This document shows, piece after piece, positions 25,802 to 36,088 of a stretch of DNA of 41,053 nucleotides (positions are counted from its first letter, which is position 1; the number at the start of each line of letters is the position of its first letter). The stretch spans positions 1-41,053 of the forward strand of contig PCUV01000117.1 of NCBI GenBank assembly GCA_002786915.1. Direction: 5' to 3'. Position numbers and translations under genes: made by a program. The stretch is from Comamonadaceae bacterium CG12_big_fil_rev_8_21_14_0_65_59_15. Lineage in GTDB: Bacteria > Pseudomonadota > Gammaproteobacteria > Burkholderiales > Burkholderiaceae_C. The notes beneath the pieces are model-generated. The model worked only from the letters and a program-made list of their open reading frames with translations, had not been told where the DNA came from and did not search any database.

Positions 25802-27098
25802 AAATAAAGCCACTCTGTCGTTCAGCAACGGCAGCCCCAGTGTTGATTTGCCGGTCTATCACGGCAACGTCGGTCCGGATGTCATCGACATCCGCAAGCT
25901 GTACGGCCAGACCGGTATGTTCACCTACGACCCGGGTTTTCTGTCCACCGCTTCCTGTCAATCCGCCATCACTTACATTGATGGCGACAAGGGCGAGTTG
26001 CTGTACCGCGGCTACCCGATCGAACAGTTAGCCACGCAGTGCGACTACCTCGACACCTGCTACCTGTTGCTGAACGGTGAGTTGCCCAACCAGACCGAAC
26101 GCGATGATTTCCACAAGCTCATCATCAGTCACACCATGGTGCATGAGCAAATGCAGTTTTTCCTGCGTGGTTTCCGCCGCGACGCGCACCCGATGGCCGT
26201 GCTAACTGGTTTGGTCGGTGCGCTGTCGGCGTTCTACCACGACAGCACCGACATCCATAACCCGGAACATCGCAAGATCGCAGCCATCCGCCTGATCGCC
26301 AAGATGCCGACTCTGGTGTCAATGGCCTACAAGTATGGCGTTGGCCAGCCCTATATGTACCCGCAGAACGGCCTGAGCTACGCGGGCAACTTCCTGCGCA
26401 TGATGTTTGGCAACCCGTGTGAAGACTACAAGGTCAACCCGGTGATTGAACGGGCCATGGATCGCATCTTCATCCTGCATGCTGATCACGAGCAAAATGC
26501 ATCCACCTCCACGGTACGGTTGTGCGGTAGTTCGGGCACCAACCCGTTCGCCGCCATCGCCGCCGGTGTAGCCTGCCTGTGGGGTCCGGCGCATGGCGGG
26601 GCCAACGAGGCCTGCCTGAACATGCTTGGCGACATCCAGCGCCAGGGTGGCATTGCCAAGGTCGGCCATTTCATGGAACAAGTCAAAGACAAGAACTCTG
26701 GCGTCAAGTTGATGGGCTTTGGTCACCGCGTCTATAAAAATTACGATCCGCGCGCAAAACTCATGCAGGAAACCTGCAACGAAGTGCTGGACGAATTGGG
26801 TCTGGGCAACGACCCGCTGTTCAAGCTGGCCAAAGAGGTCGAAAAAATCGCGCTGCAAGACGAGTACTTCGTCTCGCGCAAACTCTACCCGAATGTCGAT
26901 TTTTATTCCGGCATCGTGCAGCGCGCCATTGGCGTTCCAGTGAACATGTTCACGGGTGTCTTCACCTTGGCCCGCACCGTTGGCTGGATTGCTCAATTGA
27001 ACGAGATGATCAGCGACCCCGAGTACAAAATTGGCCGTCCGCGCCAGTTGTTTAGCGGGGCCGTCACCCGTGCGGTGAAACCCATCACCAAGCGCTGA
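25788..27098 (+). CDS. gltA: Type II citrate synthase
   Basis: 436 residues, the hexameric bacterial form that condenses acetyl-CoA and oxaloacetate. Catalytic regions are [29 protein letters not shown] (active-site histidine and arginine) and [13 protein letters not shown] (catalytic aspartate). The N-terminal domain with [18 protein letters not shown] is typical of type II enzymes inhibited by NADH, although inhibition cannot be read from sequence. The ATG at 25788 lies inside the end of sdhE, with AAAGG upstream. It closes the sdh operon, and a strong terminator follows. Confidence 0.98.
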   Translation: MKLAENKATLSFSNGSPSVDLPVYHGNVGPDVIDIRKLYGQTGMFTYDPGFLSTASCQSAITYIDGDKGELLYRGYPIEQLATQCDYLDTCYLLLNGELPNQTERDDFHKLIISHTMVHEQMQFFLRGFRRDAHPMAVLTGLVGALSAFYHDSTDIHNPEHRKIAAIRLIAKMPTLVSMAYKYGVGQPYMYPQNGLSYAGNFLRMMFGNPCEDYKVNPVIERAMDRIFILHADHEQNASTSTVRLCGSSGTNPFAAIAAGVACLWGPAHGGANEACLNMLGDIQRQGGIAKVGHFMEQVKDKNSGVKLMGFGHRVYKNYDPRAKLMQETCNEVLDELGLGNDPLFKLAKEVEKIALQDEYFVSRKLYPNVDFYSGIVQRAIGVPVNMFTGVFTLARTVGWIAQLNEMISDPEYKIGRPRQLFSGAVTRAVKPITKR

Positions 27099-27123
27099 TC
27101 TCCGCTCACCGCCCCTCAAACAA

Positions 27124-27160
27124 CCCGCCGGATGACAACACCGGCGGGCTTTGTTTTTTT
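27124..27160 (+). terminator. Rho-independent terminator of the sdh-gltA operon
   Basis: CCCGCCGG (27124-27131) and CCGGCGGG (27141-27148) form a perfect 8-bp GC stem with a 9-base loop. A T-rich tract ending in seven T follows. It is 26 bases after gltA. Confidence 0.88.
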
Positions 27161-27248
27161 GGTGGCGGCGGTTTTTGCAGGCCACATCGCGTGTGACGTC
27201 CGCTCTGCCGATTAAAATCCGTCTCCCATCTCCCAATTGACCGTCAGC

Positions 27249-28712
27249 ATGGACTTTCAAACAAGCGCGCGCACCCTGTACGACAAGTTGTGGGACGAGC
27301 ACGTCGTCCACACTGAAGAGGACGGCACGGCCCTGCTCTATATCGACCGGCATCTGGTGCATGAGGTCACCAGTCCGCAGGCCTTCGAGGGACTGCGTCA
27401 GGCACACCGCCCGGTGTGGCGCACCAGCTCTGTGGTCGCCACCGCTGACCACAACACGCCCACGCAAGGCTGGGACCAGGGCTACGACGGCATCACCGAC
27501 CCCACTAGCAAAGAGCAGGTGATGACGCTGGACGCCAACATTCGCGAATACGGTGCCGCCGCCTACTTTCCGTTCCTGTCCAAGCGCCAAGGCATCGTGC
27601 ATGTGATTGGCCCTGAAAGCGGCGCCACCTTGCCAGGAATGACCGTGGTCTGTGGCGATTCGCACACCTCCACGCACGGCGCATTTGGTGCGCTGGCCCA
27701 TGGCATTGGCACCAGCGAAGTCGAGCACGTGCTGGCCACCCAGACCCTGCTAGCCAAGAAAGCCAAAAACATGCTGATGCGCGTTGACGGCACCCTGCCC
27801 AAAGGTTGCACCGCCAAGGACATCGCGCTGGCCATCATCGGAAAGATCGGCACTGCGGGCGGCACAGGTTTCACCATCGAATTTGGTGGCGACGCCATTC
27901 GCGCGCTCAGCATGGAAGGGCGCATGACCCTGTGCAACATGGCCATTGAAGCCGGAGCCCGGGCTGGGCTGGTGGCGGTGGACGACAAGACTGTCCAGTA
28001 CCTCAAAGGCCGCCCCCTGGCACCAGGTGCCAACGCCGCCAATGAAACCGCTGCGGCCGTCGAATGGGACCAAGCCGTAACGTACTGGAAAACGCTGCAC
28101 TCTGACCCGAATGCCAAATTCGACGCCACCGTCAGCATCGACGCCAGCACCCTGGTGCCGCAGGTCACTTGGGGCACCTCACCCGAGATGGCGCTGGGCA
28201 TCAACGACCGCGTCCCTGATCCTGACAAAGAAAAAGACGCGAATAAACGCAACGCCATCGAGCGCGCGTTGACCTACATGGGCCTGACCCCTGGCAAGGC
28301 GCTGGTGGACATTTATGTGGACAAAGTGTTCATTGGTTCGTGCACCAACAGCCGCATCGAAGACATGCGTGAGGCCGCCGCCGTGGTACGCGCGCTAGGC
28401 CGCAAGGTAGCGTCCAACGTGCGCATGGCCATGGTCGTCCCCGGCTCCGGACTGGTCAAGGAACAAGCCGAACGCGAAGGACTGCACCAGATTTTCAAGG
28501 CCGCTGGTTTTGAGTGGCGTGAACCGGGCTGCTCCATGTGCCTGGCCATGAACGCTGACCGACTGGAGCCGGGTGAGCGCTGCGCCTCCACCAGCAACCG
28601 CAATTTTGAAGGGCGCCAGGGTGCGGGTGGTCGCACCCATCTGGTCAGCCCGGCCATGGCCGCAGCAGCGGCCATCCACGGCCATTTTGTCGATGTGCGT
28701 CAGTTTGTTTGA
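27249..28712 (+). CDS. leuC: 3-isopropylmalate dehydratase large subunit
   Basis: 487 residues. With LeuD it isomerises 2- to 3-isopropylmalate in leucine synthesis using a [4Fe-4S] cluster. Cluster ligands are Cys365 (GSCTNSR), Cys428 and Cys431 (PGCSMC). The N-terminal block [14 protein letters not shown] and [18 protein letters not shown] are typical. I use the ATG at 27249; a TTG four codons upstream is in frame but not needed. No ribosome site precedes either, so translation may start on a very short leader. A TAAAAT at about 27212 is a possible -10 box. It heads leuC-(entericidin)-leuD-leuB. Confidence 0.96.
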   Translation: MDFQTSARTLYDKLWDEHVVHTEEDGTALLYIDRHLVHEVTSPQAFEGLRQAHRPVWRTSSVVATADHNTPTQGWDQGYDGITDPTSKEQVMTLDANIREYGAAAYFPFLSKRQGIVHVIGPESGATLPGMTVVCGDSHTSTHGAFGALAHGIGTSEVEHVLATQTLLAKKAKNMLMRVDGTLPKGCTAKDIALAIIGKIGTAGGTGFTIEFGGDAIRALSMEGRMTLCNMAIEAGARAGLVAVDDKTVQYLKGRPLAPGANAANETAAAVEWDQAVTYWKTLHSDPNAKFDATVSIDASTLVPQVTWGTSPEMALGINDRVPDPDKEKDANKRNAIERALTYMGLTPGKALVDIYVDKVFIGSCTNSRIEDMREAAAVVRALGRKVASNVRMAMVVPGSGLVKEQAEREGLHQIFKAAGFEWREPGCSMCLAMNADRLEPGERCASTSNRNFEGRQGAGGRTHLVSPAMAAAAAIHGHFVDVRQFV

Positions 28713-28733
28713 TTTTTCCCGAAGGAGTCACCC

Positions 28734-28862
28734 ATGAGAAAACTTTCCATCTTGCTGATGCTGACCGGTTTACTAACGCTTGGCGCTTGCAACACCGTCA
28801 AAGGTGTGGGGCAAGACTTGCAAAAAGCCGGTTCCACCCTTGAAGGCGCAGCCAAAAAGTAA
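28734..28862 (+). CDS. Entericidin A/B family lipoprotein
   Basis: A 42-residue product. It has a short basic start MRKLS, a hydrophobic stretch [10 protein letters not shown] and a lipobox LGAC with the lipidated cysteine at residue 19. The mature peptide [19 protein letters not shown] has the entericidin pattern (N-TxxGxGxDxxxxG). GAAGGAG lies six bases before the ATG. Entericidins are small membrane lipoproteins; the E. coli pair EcnA/EcnB is described as antidote and toxin. It lies between leuC and leuD with 21 and 8 bases of gap, so it is co-transcribed with leucine genes. Its role here is unknown. Confidence 0.9.
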   Translation: MRKLSILLMLTGLLTLGACNTVKGVGQDLQKAGSTLEGAAKK

Positions 28863-28870
28863 AGTATCCG

Positions 28871-29521
28871 ATGCAGAAATTTACTTTGCTCCAGGGCCTG
28901 GTGGCCCCGATGGACCGCGAAAACGTCGACACCGACGCCATCATCCCCAAGCAATTTCTCAAATCCATCCGCAAAACCGGGTTTGGCCAAAATCTGTTTG
29001 ATGAATGGCGTTACCTTGACGCTGGTTTTCCCGGGCAGGACCCCAGCAGCCGCCGGCCCAACCCCGACTTTGTGCTGAACCAGCCGCGTTACCTGGGTGC
29101 CTCCGTCCTGCTGGCGCGCAGGAATTTTGGCTGCGGCTCATCGCGCGAGCACGCGCCTTGGGCGCTGGACCAGTTTGGTTTTCGCGCCATCATCGCGCCC
29201 AGCTACGCTGACATTTTTTACAACAACTGCTTCAAGAACGGTCTGTTGCCCATCGTCCTGACCGACACACAGGTCGCGCAATTGTTCAACGAGGTCGCAG
29301 CCTTCCCCGGCTACACACTCACGGTGGATCTTGAGCGCCAACGCGTTGTCAAACCCGACGGGACCGAGCTGGCTTTTGACGTGCAACCGTTTCGCAAATA
29401 CTGTTTGCTCAACGGCCTGGACGACATTGGCCTGACACTGCGCCATGCCGACAAGATCAAAACTTTCGAGGCCCAGCGTTTGGCACAAAAACCATGGCTA
29501 GCCCATACCATGCTTGGGTAA
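28871..29521 (+). CDS. leuD: 3-isopropylmalate dehydratase small subunit
   Basis: 216 residues, the swivel-domain partner of Leu[16 protein letters not shown] is the conserved N-terminal block and [14 protein letters not shown] holds the substrate-binding GSSREH motif. [13 protein letters not shown] is another family block. It follows the entericidin gene by eight bases and precedes leuB by 27. Confidence 0.97.
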   Translation: MQKFTLLQGLVAPMDRENVDTDAIIPKQFLKSIRKTGFGQNLFDEWRYLDAGFPGQDPSSRRPNPDFVLNQPRYLGASVLLARRNFGCGSSREHAPWALDQFGFRAIIAPSYADIFYNNCFKNGLLPIVLTDTQVAQLFNEVAAFPGYTLTVDLERQRVVKPDGTELAFDVQPFRKYCLLNGLDDIGLTLRHADKIKTFEAQRLAQKPWLAHTMLG

Positions 29522-29548
29522 ACAGCTTCACTATATATAGCAAAATTC

Positions 29549-30616
29549 ATGAAAATCGCAGTACTCCCCGGTGACGGCATCGGTACCGAAATTGTGGCCG
29601 AGGCGGTCAAAGTCCTGAGCGCCCTGGGCTTGCAGCTGGAGCTTGAGCACGCGCTGGTCGGCGGTGCTGCTTACGAGGCACACGGCCACCCGCTGCCCGA
29701 AAGTACGTTAACGTTGGCGCAGTCGGCCGACGCCATTTTGTTTGGCGCCGTGGGCGACTGGAAGTACGACGCGCTGGAGCGCTCGCTGCGCCCCGAGCAA
29801 GCCATTTTGGGGCTGCGCAAGCACCTCGGGTTGTTCGCCAATTTCCGCCCAGCTATTTGCCACGAACAACTGGTGGGCGCCTCCAGCCTAAAACCCGAAT
29901 TGATCGCCGGGCTCGACATTCTGATCATCCGCGAGCTCACCGGCGACATTTACTTTGGACAGCCGCGCGGGCGGCGCGTGGCCACCGACGGTCACTTTCC
30001 CGGCAGCGACGAAGGTTTTGACACCATGCGTTACAGCCGCCCGGAAATTGAACGTATCGCGCATGTAGCTTTTCAGGCGGCGCAAAAACGCAGCGGGCGT
30101 GTCACCAGCGTGGACAAGGCCAATGTGCTCGAAACCTCCCAGCTCTGGCGCGACGTCATGATCGACGTCGCCCGTCACTACCCTGACGTGGCGCTAGATC
30201 ACATGTACGTGGACAACGCCGCCATGCAACTGGTGCGTGCGCCCAAAAAGTTTGACGTGGTCGTCACTGGCAACCTGTTTGGCGACATCCTGTCGGACGA
30301 GGCTTCCATGCTCACCGGCTCCATCGGCATGTTGCCATCGGCCAGCCTGAACGCCAACGGCCAGGGTCTGTACGAACCCAGCCACGGCAGCGCCCCCGAC
30401 ATCGCAGGCAAAGGCATTGCCAACCCGCTGGCCACCATTCTCAGCGCCGCCATGATGCTGCGTTTTTCACTGAACCAGGCGCAGGCCGCCGAGCGCATCG
30501 AAGCCGCCGTCAAAAAAGTGCTGACGCAGGGCCTGCGCACGCCAGACATCTACAGCGACGGCTGCACCCGCGTCAGTACGGCGCAAATGGGCGACGCTGT
30601 GGTACACGCGCTCTAA
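29549..30616 (+). CDS. leuB: 3-isopropylmalate dehydrogenase
   Basis: 355 residues. It oxidises and decarboxylates 3-isopropylmalate with [18 protein letters not shown] is the standard start. [15 protein letters not shown] contacts substrate, and the metal-binding [11 protein letters not shown] and [14 protein letters not shown] blocks are present, followed by the NAD-binding [18 protein letters not shown]. Third leucine gene of the run; asd follows 30 bases later. Confidence 0.98.
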   Translation: MKIAVLPGDGIGTEIVAEAVKVLSALGLQLELEHALVGGAAYEAHGHPLPESTLTLAQSADAILFGAVGDWKYDALERSLRPEQAILGLRKHLGLFANFRPAICHEQLVGASSLKPELIAGLDILIIRELTGDIYFGQPRGRRVATDGHFPGSDEGFDTMRYSRPEIERIAHVAFQAAQKRSGRVTSVDKANVLETSQLWRDVMIDVARHYPDVALDHMYVDNAAMQLVRAPKKFDVVVTGNLFGDILSDEASMLTGSIGMLPSASLNANGQGLYEPSHGSAPDIAGKGIANPLATILSAAMMLRFSLNQAQAAERIEAAVKKVLTQGLRTPDIYSDGCTRVSTAQMGDAVVHAL

Positions 30617-30648
30617 AGCATTCCATCCAATTCAACGAAAGGGCAATG

Positions 30649-31812
30649 ATGAAAGTGGGCAATCTGGTAGGTCTGGTGGGCTGGCGCGGTATGGTCGGCT
30701 CGGTGTTGATGGACCGCATGCAGGCCGAGGGCGACTTTGCGCTGATCGAGCCGGTTTTTTTCTCCACCTCGGACGCAGGCGGCAAGGCCCCCGCGCAAGC
30801 CAGGAATGAAACCGTGCTGCAAGACGCGTACAACATCGACGCCCTCAAACGCTGCGACGTGATCATCAGTTGCCAGGGCGGCGACTACACCACGGCTGTG
30901 TTCCCCAAGCTGCGCGCCAGCGGATGGAGCGGTCACTGGATCGACGCCGCATCGAGCCTGCGCATGCAATCAGACGCCGTCATCATCCTGGATCCGGTCA
31001 ACCTGCCGGTGATCCAGAACGCCCTGCACCAAGGCGGCAACAACTGGATCGGCGGTAACTGCACCGTGAGCTGCATGCTGATGGGCGCGGGGGCGTTGTA
31101 CAAGGCGGGTTTGGTCGAGTGGATGAGCACCCAGACCTACCAGGCGGCCAGTGGCGGCGGTGCGCAACACATGCGGGAGCTGCTGACCCAGTTCGGCACG
31201 CTCAACGCCGAAGTCAAAGCACTGCTGGACGACCCCAAGAGCGCCATCCTTGAAATCGACCGCAAGGTCATTGCCAAGCAGCGCACGCTGTCGGCCTCAG
31301 AAACAGCCAACTTTGCTGTGCCGCTGGGGGGTTCGCTCATTCCCTGGATCGACAAGGACCTGGGTCTGGGCAAACAGTCTGACGAGCCCGGCTACGGGAC
31401 CTCGCGCGAAGAGTGGAAAGGCATGGCCGAAACCAACAAGATTCTGGGCCTGGGCGACGGCTTTGGTACGCCTGCCGTGCCGGTGGACGGTTTTTGCGTG
31501 CGCGTGGGCGCCATGCGTTGCCACAGCCAGGCGCTGACCTTCAAACTCAAGAAAAATGTGCCCAGCGCGGACATTGAAGCCATGATCGCCGCAGACAACG
31601 AATGGGTCAAGGTCGTGCCCAACACCCGTGAGGCCACCATCACCGGCCTGACACCGGTGGCCGTCACCGGCACGCTGACCATTCCGGTGGGGCGCATCCG
31701 CAAACTGGCCATGGGGCCTGAATACGTTGGCGCGTTCACCGTGGGTGACCAGCTTTTGTGGGGCGCTGCCGAACCGCTGCGCCGTATGCTACGGATACTG
31801 TTGCAGGCTTAA
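30649..31812 (+). CDS. asd: Aspartate-semialdehyde dehydrogenase
   Basis: 387 residues. It reduces aspartyl phosphate to the semialdehyde, the branch point for lysine, threonine and methionine. [17 protein letters not shown] is the NADP-binding start of the gram-negative Asd form. The catalytic cysteine is Cys138 in [23 protein letters not shown] and [13 protein letters not shown] are further conserved blocks. Two ATGs lie in tandem (30646 and 30649). I prefer the second because the GAAAGGG site is five bases before it and only two before the first. It is likely co-transcribed with leuB. Confidence 0.96.
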   Translation: MKVGNLVGLVGWRGMVGSVLMDRMQAEGDFALIEPVFFSTSDAGGKAPAQARNETVLQDAYNIDALKRCDVIISCQGGDYTTAVFPKLRASGWSGHWIDAASSLRMQSDAVIILDPVNLPVIQNALHQGGNNWIGGNCTVSCMLMGAGALYKAGLVEWMSTQTYQAASGGGAQHMRELLTQFGTLNAEVKALLDDPKSAILEIDRKVIAKQRTLSASETANFAVPLGGSLIPWIDKDLGLGKQSDEPGYGTSREEWKGMAETNKILGLGDGFGTPAVPVDGFCVRVGAMRCHSQALTFKLKKNVPSADIEAMIAADNEWVKVVPNTREATITGLTPVAVTGTLTIPVGRIRKLAMGPEYVGAFTVGDQLLWGAAEPLRRMLRILLQA

Positions 31813-31831
31813 AAGGGTGGGCGTGGCTGTG

Positions 31832-31864
31832 AGCGTGTTGCACACTGTTTCTTGGCAACACGCT
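31832..31864. terminator. Inverted repeat after asd
   Basis: AGCGTGTTG (31832-31840) and CAACACGCT (31856-31864) form a perfect 9-bp stem with a 15-base loop, 20 bases after the asd stop. There is no T-run, so termination is uncertain. The 213-bp asd-fimV gap otherwise holds the fimV promoter. Confidence 0.4.
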
Positions 31865-31942
31865 TTCGTTGCCACACCACAACATGGAATTGCGTCCGAC
31901 TCCGTCTATGCAAGCGCAAACAAGTTAACAGACAGTCGCAAC

Positions 31943-31971
31943 TTGTCAGGCTAACGCATTGATGTTATGGT
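31943..31971 (+). promoter_or_regulatory. Probable fimV promoter
   Basis: TTGTCA (31943-31948) and TATGGT (31966-31971) are separated by 17 bases. The start codon I chose for fimV is 55 bases downstream. Confidence 0.5.
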
Positions 31972-32025
31972 GCTTTCCCTGTTCTTTTGCCGCTGTCTAC
32001 AGGTTGTCAAACCGGAGTCTATAAA

Positions 32026-34509
32026 TTGATTGCGAAGTCTTCTCAATGTCAACTGACCGCTTTGGCTACCGCCGTGTTGCTTGCCCTGACCAGCCTGCCA
32101 GCGGGCGCCTTGTCTCTGGGGCGCATCACGGTCCAATCTGCATTGGGTGAACCCATTCAGGCCGAAGTCGATTTTCTCGACATCAACGCGGAAGAAGCCG
32201 CAACTTTAAGCACACGCATCGCGTCACCCGATGCGTTCAAAGCCGCCGGTCTGGATTACAACGCGGTCCTTGGTAATCTGAAAGCATCGCTGCAACGCCG
32301 CGCCAATGGGCAGGCTTTTCTCAAGCTCAGCAGCGACAGCAGTGTCAACGAACCTTTTGTTGACATCATCCTTGAAGCCAGTTGGAGTTCGGGGCGCATC
32401 GTGCGCGATTACACGCTATTGTTTGACCCGCCCAAGCTGCGCTCTGCCACGCCGAAAACCCCAGACACCACGCAACTTGCATCGGGTTCCAGCCCAACAC
32501 CCCAACCCGCACGCAGTGTTTTGGCCTTACCAAAACCCGTGACCTCCGACACGCCAGCTACTGCGCCCAAGCCCAAGGCGGTGGCGCCAGCTGCGACACC
32601 TTCGGAATTAAGCGTACGCGTCAAACCTGGTCAGACGGCCGGTCAAATTGCGGCGGCCAACCTGCCAGCCGGTGTCTCTCTCGACCAGATGCTGGTTGCC
32701 ATGTTGCGCAGCAACCCCAACGCTTTTATCCAGGACAACGTCAACCTCGTCAAAGCGGGTGCTGTGCTCACCCTGCCTGCGCCACAGTCGGCTTTAACCG
32801 TACCCCGGGACGAAGCCACCCGAATGGTGATCGCCCAAAGCGGGGACTTCAACAAATTCAGACGCAAACTGGCAGAAAATGTGGGCCAAGCCCAGGCTGC
32901 TCCCACCGCACGCGAAGCAACGGGTCGGGTGCAGATGTCGGTACAAGACAAAAAACCTGCTTCGTCAGCGCCGGACAAGCTGACGCTGTCCAAGGGCACA
33001 GTACAAGGCAAATCGAGTGAAGAACAATTGGCCAACGCACGCAATGCAGCGCAAACTGATGCACGTGCCGCCGAGCTGGCCAAAAACATCACCGATCTCA
33101 ACAAGTTGGCTGCTGTAGCCAGCGCGCCGGTTGCAGCCGCGTCAGGAGTGCCAACAACGGCAGCAGTTGCAAAGGCTGCCGTGAAGCCGTCGACACCAGC
33201 ACCTGCGGCGCCGACCGAAGCCGGTTTTATTGACACGCTGCTGGCCGAACCCCTCCTGCCCGCTGGTGTTGCGACCTTGCTTGCCCTGCTGGTAGCTTTG
33301 GGCGTTTACAAGCACAGGCAGCGCAAAAACGAAACGCTGGTGGATAGTGCGCTCAATGAAGATACATCCGCAGAAGGCTCCAGCGGTGGACAAAGCGTGG
33401 ACACCAGCTCCAGCGACAGCCTCAGCAGCGGCTCGTCCATGGTTTATTCCAACACCCAACTCGATGGCGCTGATGACGCGGATCCGCTGGCCGAGGCCGA
33501 CGTTTACCTGGCTTACGGCCGGGATCTACAGGCTGAAGAAATCCTCAAGGACGCCCTGCGCACCGCACCAGAACGCGTTGCGATCCACGCCAAGCTGGCA
33601 GAAATTTACGCCAAACGTCAGGACGCCAAGTCGCTTGAGGCGATTGCCGCGCAGGCTTTCAACCTGACCAACGGCACAGGTCCACAGTGGGAGCATATCT
33701 GTGAAAAAGGCTTGTCAATCGACCCTGACAACGCGCTTTATTTACCCGGCGGCCAACCTGCTTTGAGCTCGGCTCAATCTGCCACAGAGTCCCCAGCACC
33801 CCAAGCGCAACCAACACCAACTGAAGACGATCTCGTCGCAGCCAAAGCGCAGGCAGACGCGGTAACATCGCTACCGGGAGCACTTGAAGAGTTGGACCTG
33901 GATCTCGATTTCTCACTTGAAGAACCAGAAAACCCACCGGCTGAAGCACCCTCGTCAGACGTTGGGCTGCCACCGGTTTCTTCAGACCGGGTTGAAACCT
34001 CTGCACCGACAGACACAAACCCAAACACCATCCAGGGTGGGCTTGACTTTACCGTGTCGGCTTCTTTTGACCCGGTTTCAAAACTTTCTGCACTGCACGA
34101 AAGGTTGCCTGACGTGATGCCATCAGCGCAAACGTCCAGCGACGTTGATGCGTCACCCAACGAGCCGCTCCTTGCGCTCGACGCATTGCCCGATTTGGAT
34201 CTTCCGACTGGTTCTTATCCGTCTGCACCTGCACAGACCGCGCCACAAGAAACGGCTGTTGACGCAAGCAAGGACATGCTCTCCTTCGATATCGATTCAC
34301 TCTCGCTCGATTTGGCTGATGACAGTTCGCCGCCACCAGCCTTCGAAGAGGAGTCGGCCATGGATCCGCTGGAAACCAAGCTGGCGCTGGCTGAAGAATT
34401 CCGTGCCATTGGTGACGACGACGGTGCCCGCGCCTTGATCGAAGAGGTCATCGCCGAAGCCACTGGCGACATCCAGGCCAAGGCGCAGCAGGCGCTAAGC
34501 AAGCTCTAA
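32026..34509 (+). CDS. fimV: FimV/HubP-family polar inner-membrane protein
   Basis: 827 residues. The start is a TTG with GGAG eight bases upstream; it gives a clean signal peptide ending ...SLPAGA before LSLGRITVQSALGEP, the conserved periplasmic FimV N-terminus. A LysM-like peptidoglycan-binding region follows at about 190-250 (VKPGQTAGQIAAANLPAG). A membrane helix lies near 405-425 (VATLLALLVALGVY). The cytoplasmic part has a TPR-like stretch (ADVYLAYGRDLQAEEIL) and long acidic, Ser/Pro-rich segments. The C-terminal FimV domain (MDPLETKLALAEEFRAIGD to the end) is intact. Family members organise the cell pole and type IV pili. The frame extends 13 codons upstream to another TTG, without a ribosome site. 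Confidence 0.92.
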   Translation: MIAKSSQCQLTALATAVLLALTSLPAGALSLGRITVQSALGEPIQAEVDFLDINAEEAATLSTRIASPDAFKAAGLDYNAVLGNLKASLQRRANGQAFLKLSSDSSVNEPFVDIILEASWSSGRIVRDYTLLFDPPKLRSATPKTPDTTQLASGSSPTPQPARSVLALPKPVTSDTPATAPKPKAVAPAATPSELSVRVKPGQTAGQIAAANLPAGVSLDQMLVAMLRSNPNAFIQDNVNLVKAGAVLTLPAPQSALTVPRDEATRMVIAQSGDFNKFRRKLAENVGQAQAAPTAREATGRVQMSVQDKKPASSAPDKLTLSKGTVQGKSSEEQLANARNAAQTDARAAELAKNITDLNKLAAVASAPVAAASGVPTTAAVAKAAVKPSTPAPAAPTEAGFIDTLLAEPLLPAGVATLLALLVALGVYKHRQRKNETLVDSALNEDTSAEGSSGGQSVDTSSSDSLSSGSSMVYSNTQLDGADDADPLAEADVYLAYGRDLQAEEILKDALRTAPERVAIHAKLAEIYAKRQDAKSLEAIAAQAFNLTNGTGPQWEHICEKGLSIDPDNALYLPGGQPALSSAQSATESPAPQAQPTPTEDDLVAAKAQADAVTSLPGALEELDLDLDFSLEEPENPPAEAPSSDVGLPPVSSDRVETSAPTDTNPNTIQGGLDFTVSASFDPVSKLSALHERLPDVMPSAQTSSDVDASPNEPLLALDALPDLDLPTGSYPSAPAQTAPQETAVDASKDMLSFDIDSLSLDLADDSSPPPAFEEESAMDPLETKLALAEEFRAIGDDDGARALIEEVIAEATGDIQAKAQQALSKL

Positions 34510-34514
34510 ACACC

Positions 34515-35309
34515 GTGCGGGTCGCGCTCGGGGTTAGCTACAACGGCCTGCGTTACCACGGCTGGCAGAGCCAGCCCAGCGGGCAAACGGTTCAAGACAC
34601 GCTGGAAAAAGCGCTATCGCAATTTGCCAACCAACGCATCAGCACGCTGTGCGCAGGCCGCACCGACACCGGCGTGCACGCGCTGGCCCAGGTGGTGCAC
34701 TTCGACACCGACGTGGATCGCACCGAACAAGCGTGGGTGCGCGGCCCCAACGCGCTGCTGCCGCACGACATGGCAGTGCAGTGGGCGCGCATCGTCCCAG
34801 CCAGTTTTCATTGCCGCGCCAGCGCGCTCACCCGTCGCTATGTGTATGTCGTGTTGCAGTCGCCGGTGCGCCCGAGTCTGGACGACGGGCGGGTGGGCTG
34901 GGTTTTTTCGCAGCTGGCGCTCGCCCCCATGCAAGAGGCCGTAGCACACCTGTTGGGCGAGCACGACTTCACCTCGTTTCGCGCCAGCGCTTGCCAGGCC
35001 TTGTCGCCCATCAAGCGCCTGGAGCGCATCGACATCTGCCGCCACGGTGCCTACTGGCGCTTTGAGTTTGAAGCCAACGCCTTTTTGCACCACATGATCC
35101 GCAACATCATGGGTTGCCTGTTGGCCGTGGGTGACGGCCGCCACCCGCCGCAGTGGGTGGCGCAGGTGCTGGCCGCGCGCGACCGCGAAGCCGCCGCACC
35201 CACGTTTTCACCGCATGGGTTGTACTTTGTCGGGCCGCGCTACGATGCGCACTGGGGCCTGCCCGACCAACCTGTGTTGCTCGACGGTCTGCCCGGAGCC
35301 TGCGCATGA
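34515..35309 (+). CDS. truA: tRNA pseudouridine(38-40) synthase TruA
   Basis: 264 residues. It modifies uridines 38-40 in the tRNA anticodon arm. The start is a GTG five bases after the fimV stop; the product begins MRVALGVSYNGLRYHGWQ, the TruA N-terminus. The catalytic aspartate is Asp51 in GRTDTGVHA. FHCRASALTRRYVY, FTSFRAS and FLHHMIRNIMGCLLAVG are conserved blocks. It overlaps trpF by four bases (ATGA). The truA-trpF pairing downstream of fimV is usual in this order. Confidence 0.96.
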   Translation: MRVALGVSYNGLRYHGWQSQPSGQTVQDTLEKALSQFANQRISTLCAGRTDTGVHALAQVVHFDTDVDRTEQAWVRGPNALLPHDMAVQWARIVPASFHCRASALTRRYVYVVLQSPVRPSLDDGRVGWVFSQLALAPMQEAVAHLLGEHDFTSFRASACQALSPIKRLERIDICRHGAYWRFEFEANAFLHHMIRNIMGCLLAVGDGRHPPQWVAQVLAARDREAAAPTFSPHGLYFVGPRYDAHWGLPDQPVLLDGLPGACA

Positions 35310-36028
35310 CCTTACCCACCGCCCTCGCCAACGACCCTGCCCAGCCCGCGCAACACCCGCGCACGCGCATCAAACTGTGCGGGTTCACGCGCGAAGAGGA
35401 CGTTGACGCTGCCGTGGTCGCAGGTGCCGACGCCATCGGCTTTGTGCTGTATGAAAAAAGCGCACGCTACGTGTCGCCCGAGCGCGCCGCAGTACTGGCG
35501 CGCCGTTTGCCGCCGTTTGTTACGCCGGTGCTGCTGTTTGTGAACCACAGCGCTTCAGAAATAAGAGCAGCTCTGGCAGGCGTACCGGGCGCTATGGCCC
35601 AATTTCATGGGGACGAATCGGCGCAGGACTGCGCGGCGGCCTGTGGCCCACTACAGCGCGCATGGCTGCGCGCGGCGCGCATACCCCCTGGCGCAGACGG
35701 CCAGCGCTTTGATCTCTTAAAATTCGTCCAAGATTTTTCACAGGCCCAGGCCATTTTGCTCGACTCCCAGGTGGCTGGGTACGGCGGTGGCGGGCAAACC
35801 TTCCATTGGTCACTGCTACCACCAAACGTCAACGCTCACCTCGTCTTGAGTGGTGGGCTCGAACCAGCCAACGTGATCGAAGGCATCACGCAGCTGCGCC
35901 CGCGCTGCAAGTCGCTGGCGGTTGACGTCAGCTCGGGCATCGAAGTGCCCGGGCGCAAGGGCATCAAGGACGCCGCGCGCATGCATGCCTTCATCGCGGC
36001 AGTGCGCAAGGCAGATCAACTTTATTAA
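35306..36028 (+). CDS. trpF: Phosphoribosylanthranilate isomerase
   Basis: 240 residues, a TIM barrel for the third step of tryptophan synthesis. RIKLCGFTREEDVDAAVVAG contains the catalytic cysteine. LLFVNHSASEIRAAL and AQFHGDES are conserved, the catalytic aspartate is in LLDSQVAGYGGGGQTF, and LSGGLEPANV and VDVSSGIEVPGRKGIKD form the phosphate site. I chose ATG 35306, which overlaps the truA stop; about 20 non-conserved residues precede the first strand. A 52-bp stretch near 35553-35600 vaguely recalls the palindromic repeat, but the protein there looks normal. It is separated from trpB by 60 bp that hold a clear repeat copy. Confidence 0.96.
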   Translation: MTLPTALANDPAQPAQHPRTRIKLCGFTREEDVDAAVVAGADAIGFVLYEKSARYVSPERAAVLARRLPPFVTPVLLFVNHSASEIRAALAGVPGAMAQFHGDESAQDCAAACGPLQRAWLRAARIPPGADGQRFDLLKFVQDFSQAQAILLDSQVAGYGGGGQTFHWSLLPPNVNAHLVLSGGLEPANVIEGITQLRPRCKSLAVDVSSGIEVPGRKGIKDAARMHAFIAAVRKADQLY

Positions 36029-36088
36029 GCATTTTTGACATCTAGCCCTTATAAAACAAGGGCTAAAAGCTATTGAATTTATATCATT
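36029..36088. repeat. Palindromic repeat in the trpF-trpB gap
   Basis: The core stem TAGCCCTT (36043-36050) with AAGGGCTA (36058-36065) is perfect, with a 7-base loop. The flanks ATTTTTGACA and AAAAGCTATTGAATTTATATCATT match other copies. It fills the entire gap, ending at the trpB start codon, so the trpB leader is formed by the repeat and has no ribosome site of its own. Confidence 0.65.

Noticed and set aside
26319..27728. A 469-codon minus-strand frame across gltA and leuC
   Set aside because: It is antisense to two conserved enzymes and runs across a strong terminator; no motifs.
29522..29548. Short ACTATATATAGC stretch before leuB as a further repeat copy
   Set aside because: Only a few bases resemble one flank of the family; AT-rich leaders can show this by chance.
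35553..35600. Possible palindromic repeat inside trpF
   Set aside because: AGAGCAGCTCTGGC and GGGCGCTATGGCC resemble the family loosely, but the protein there aligns normally with other TrpF sequences, without insertion. Not strong enough.
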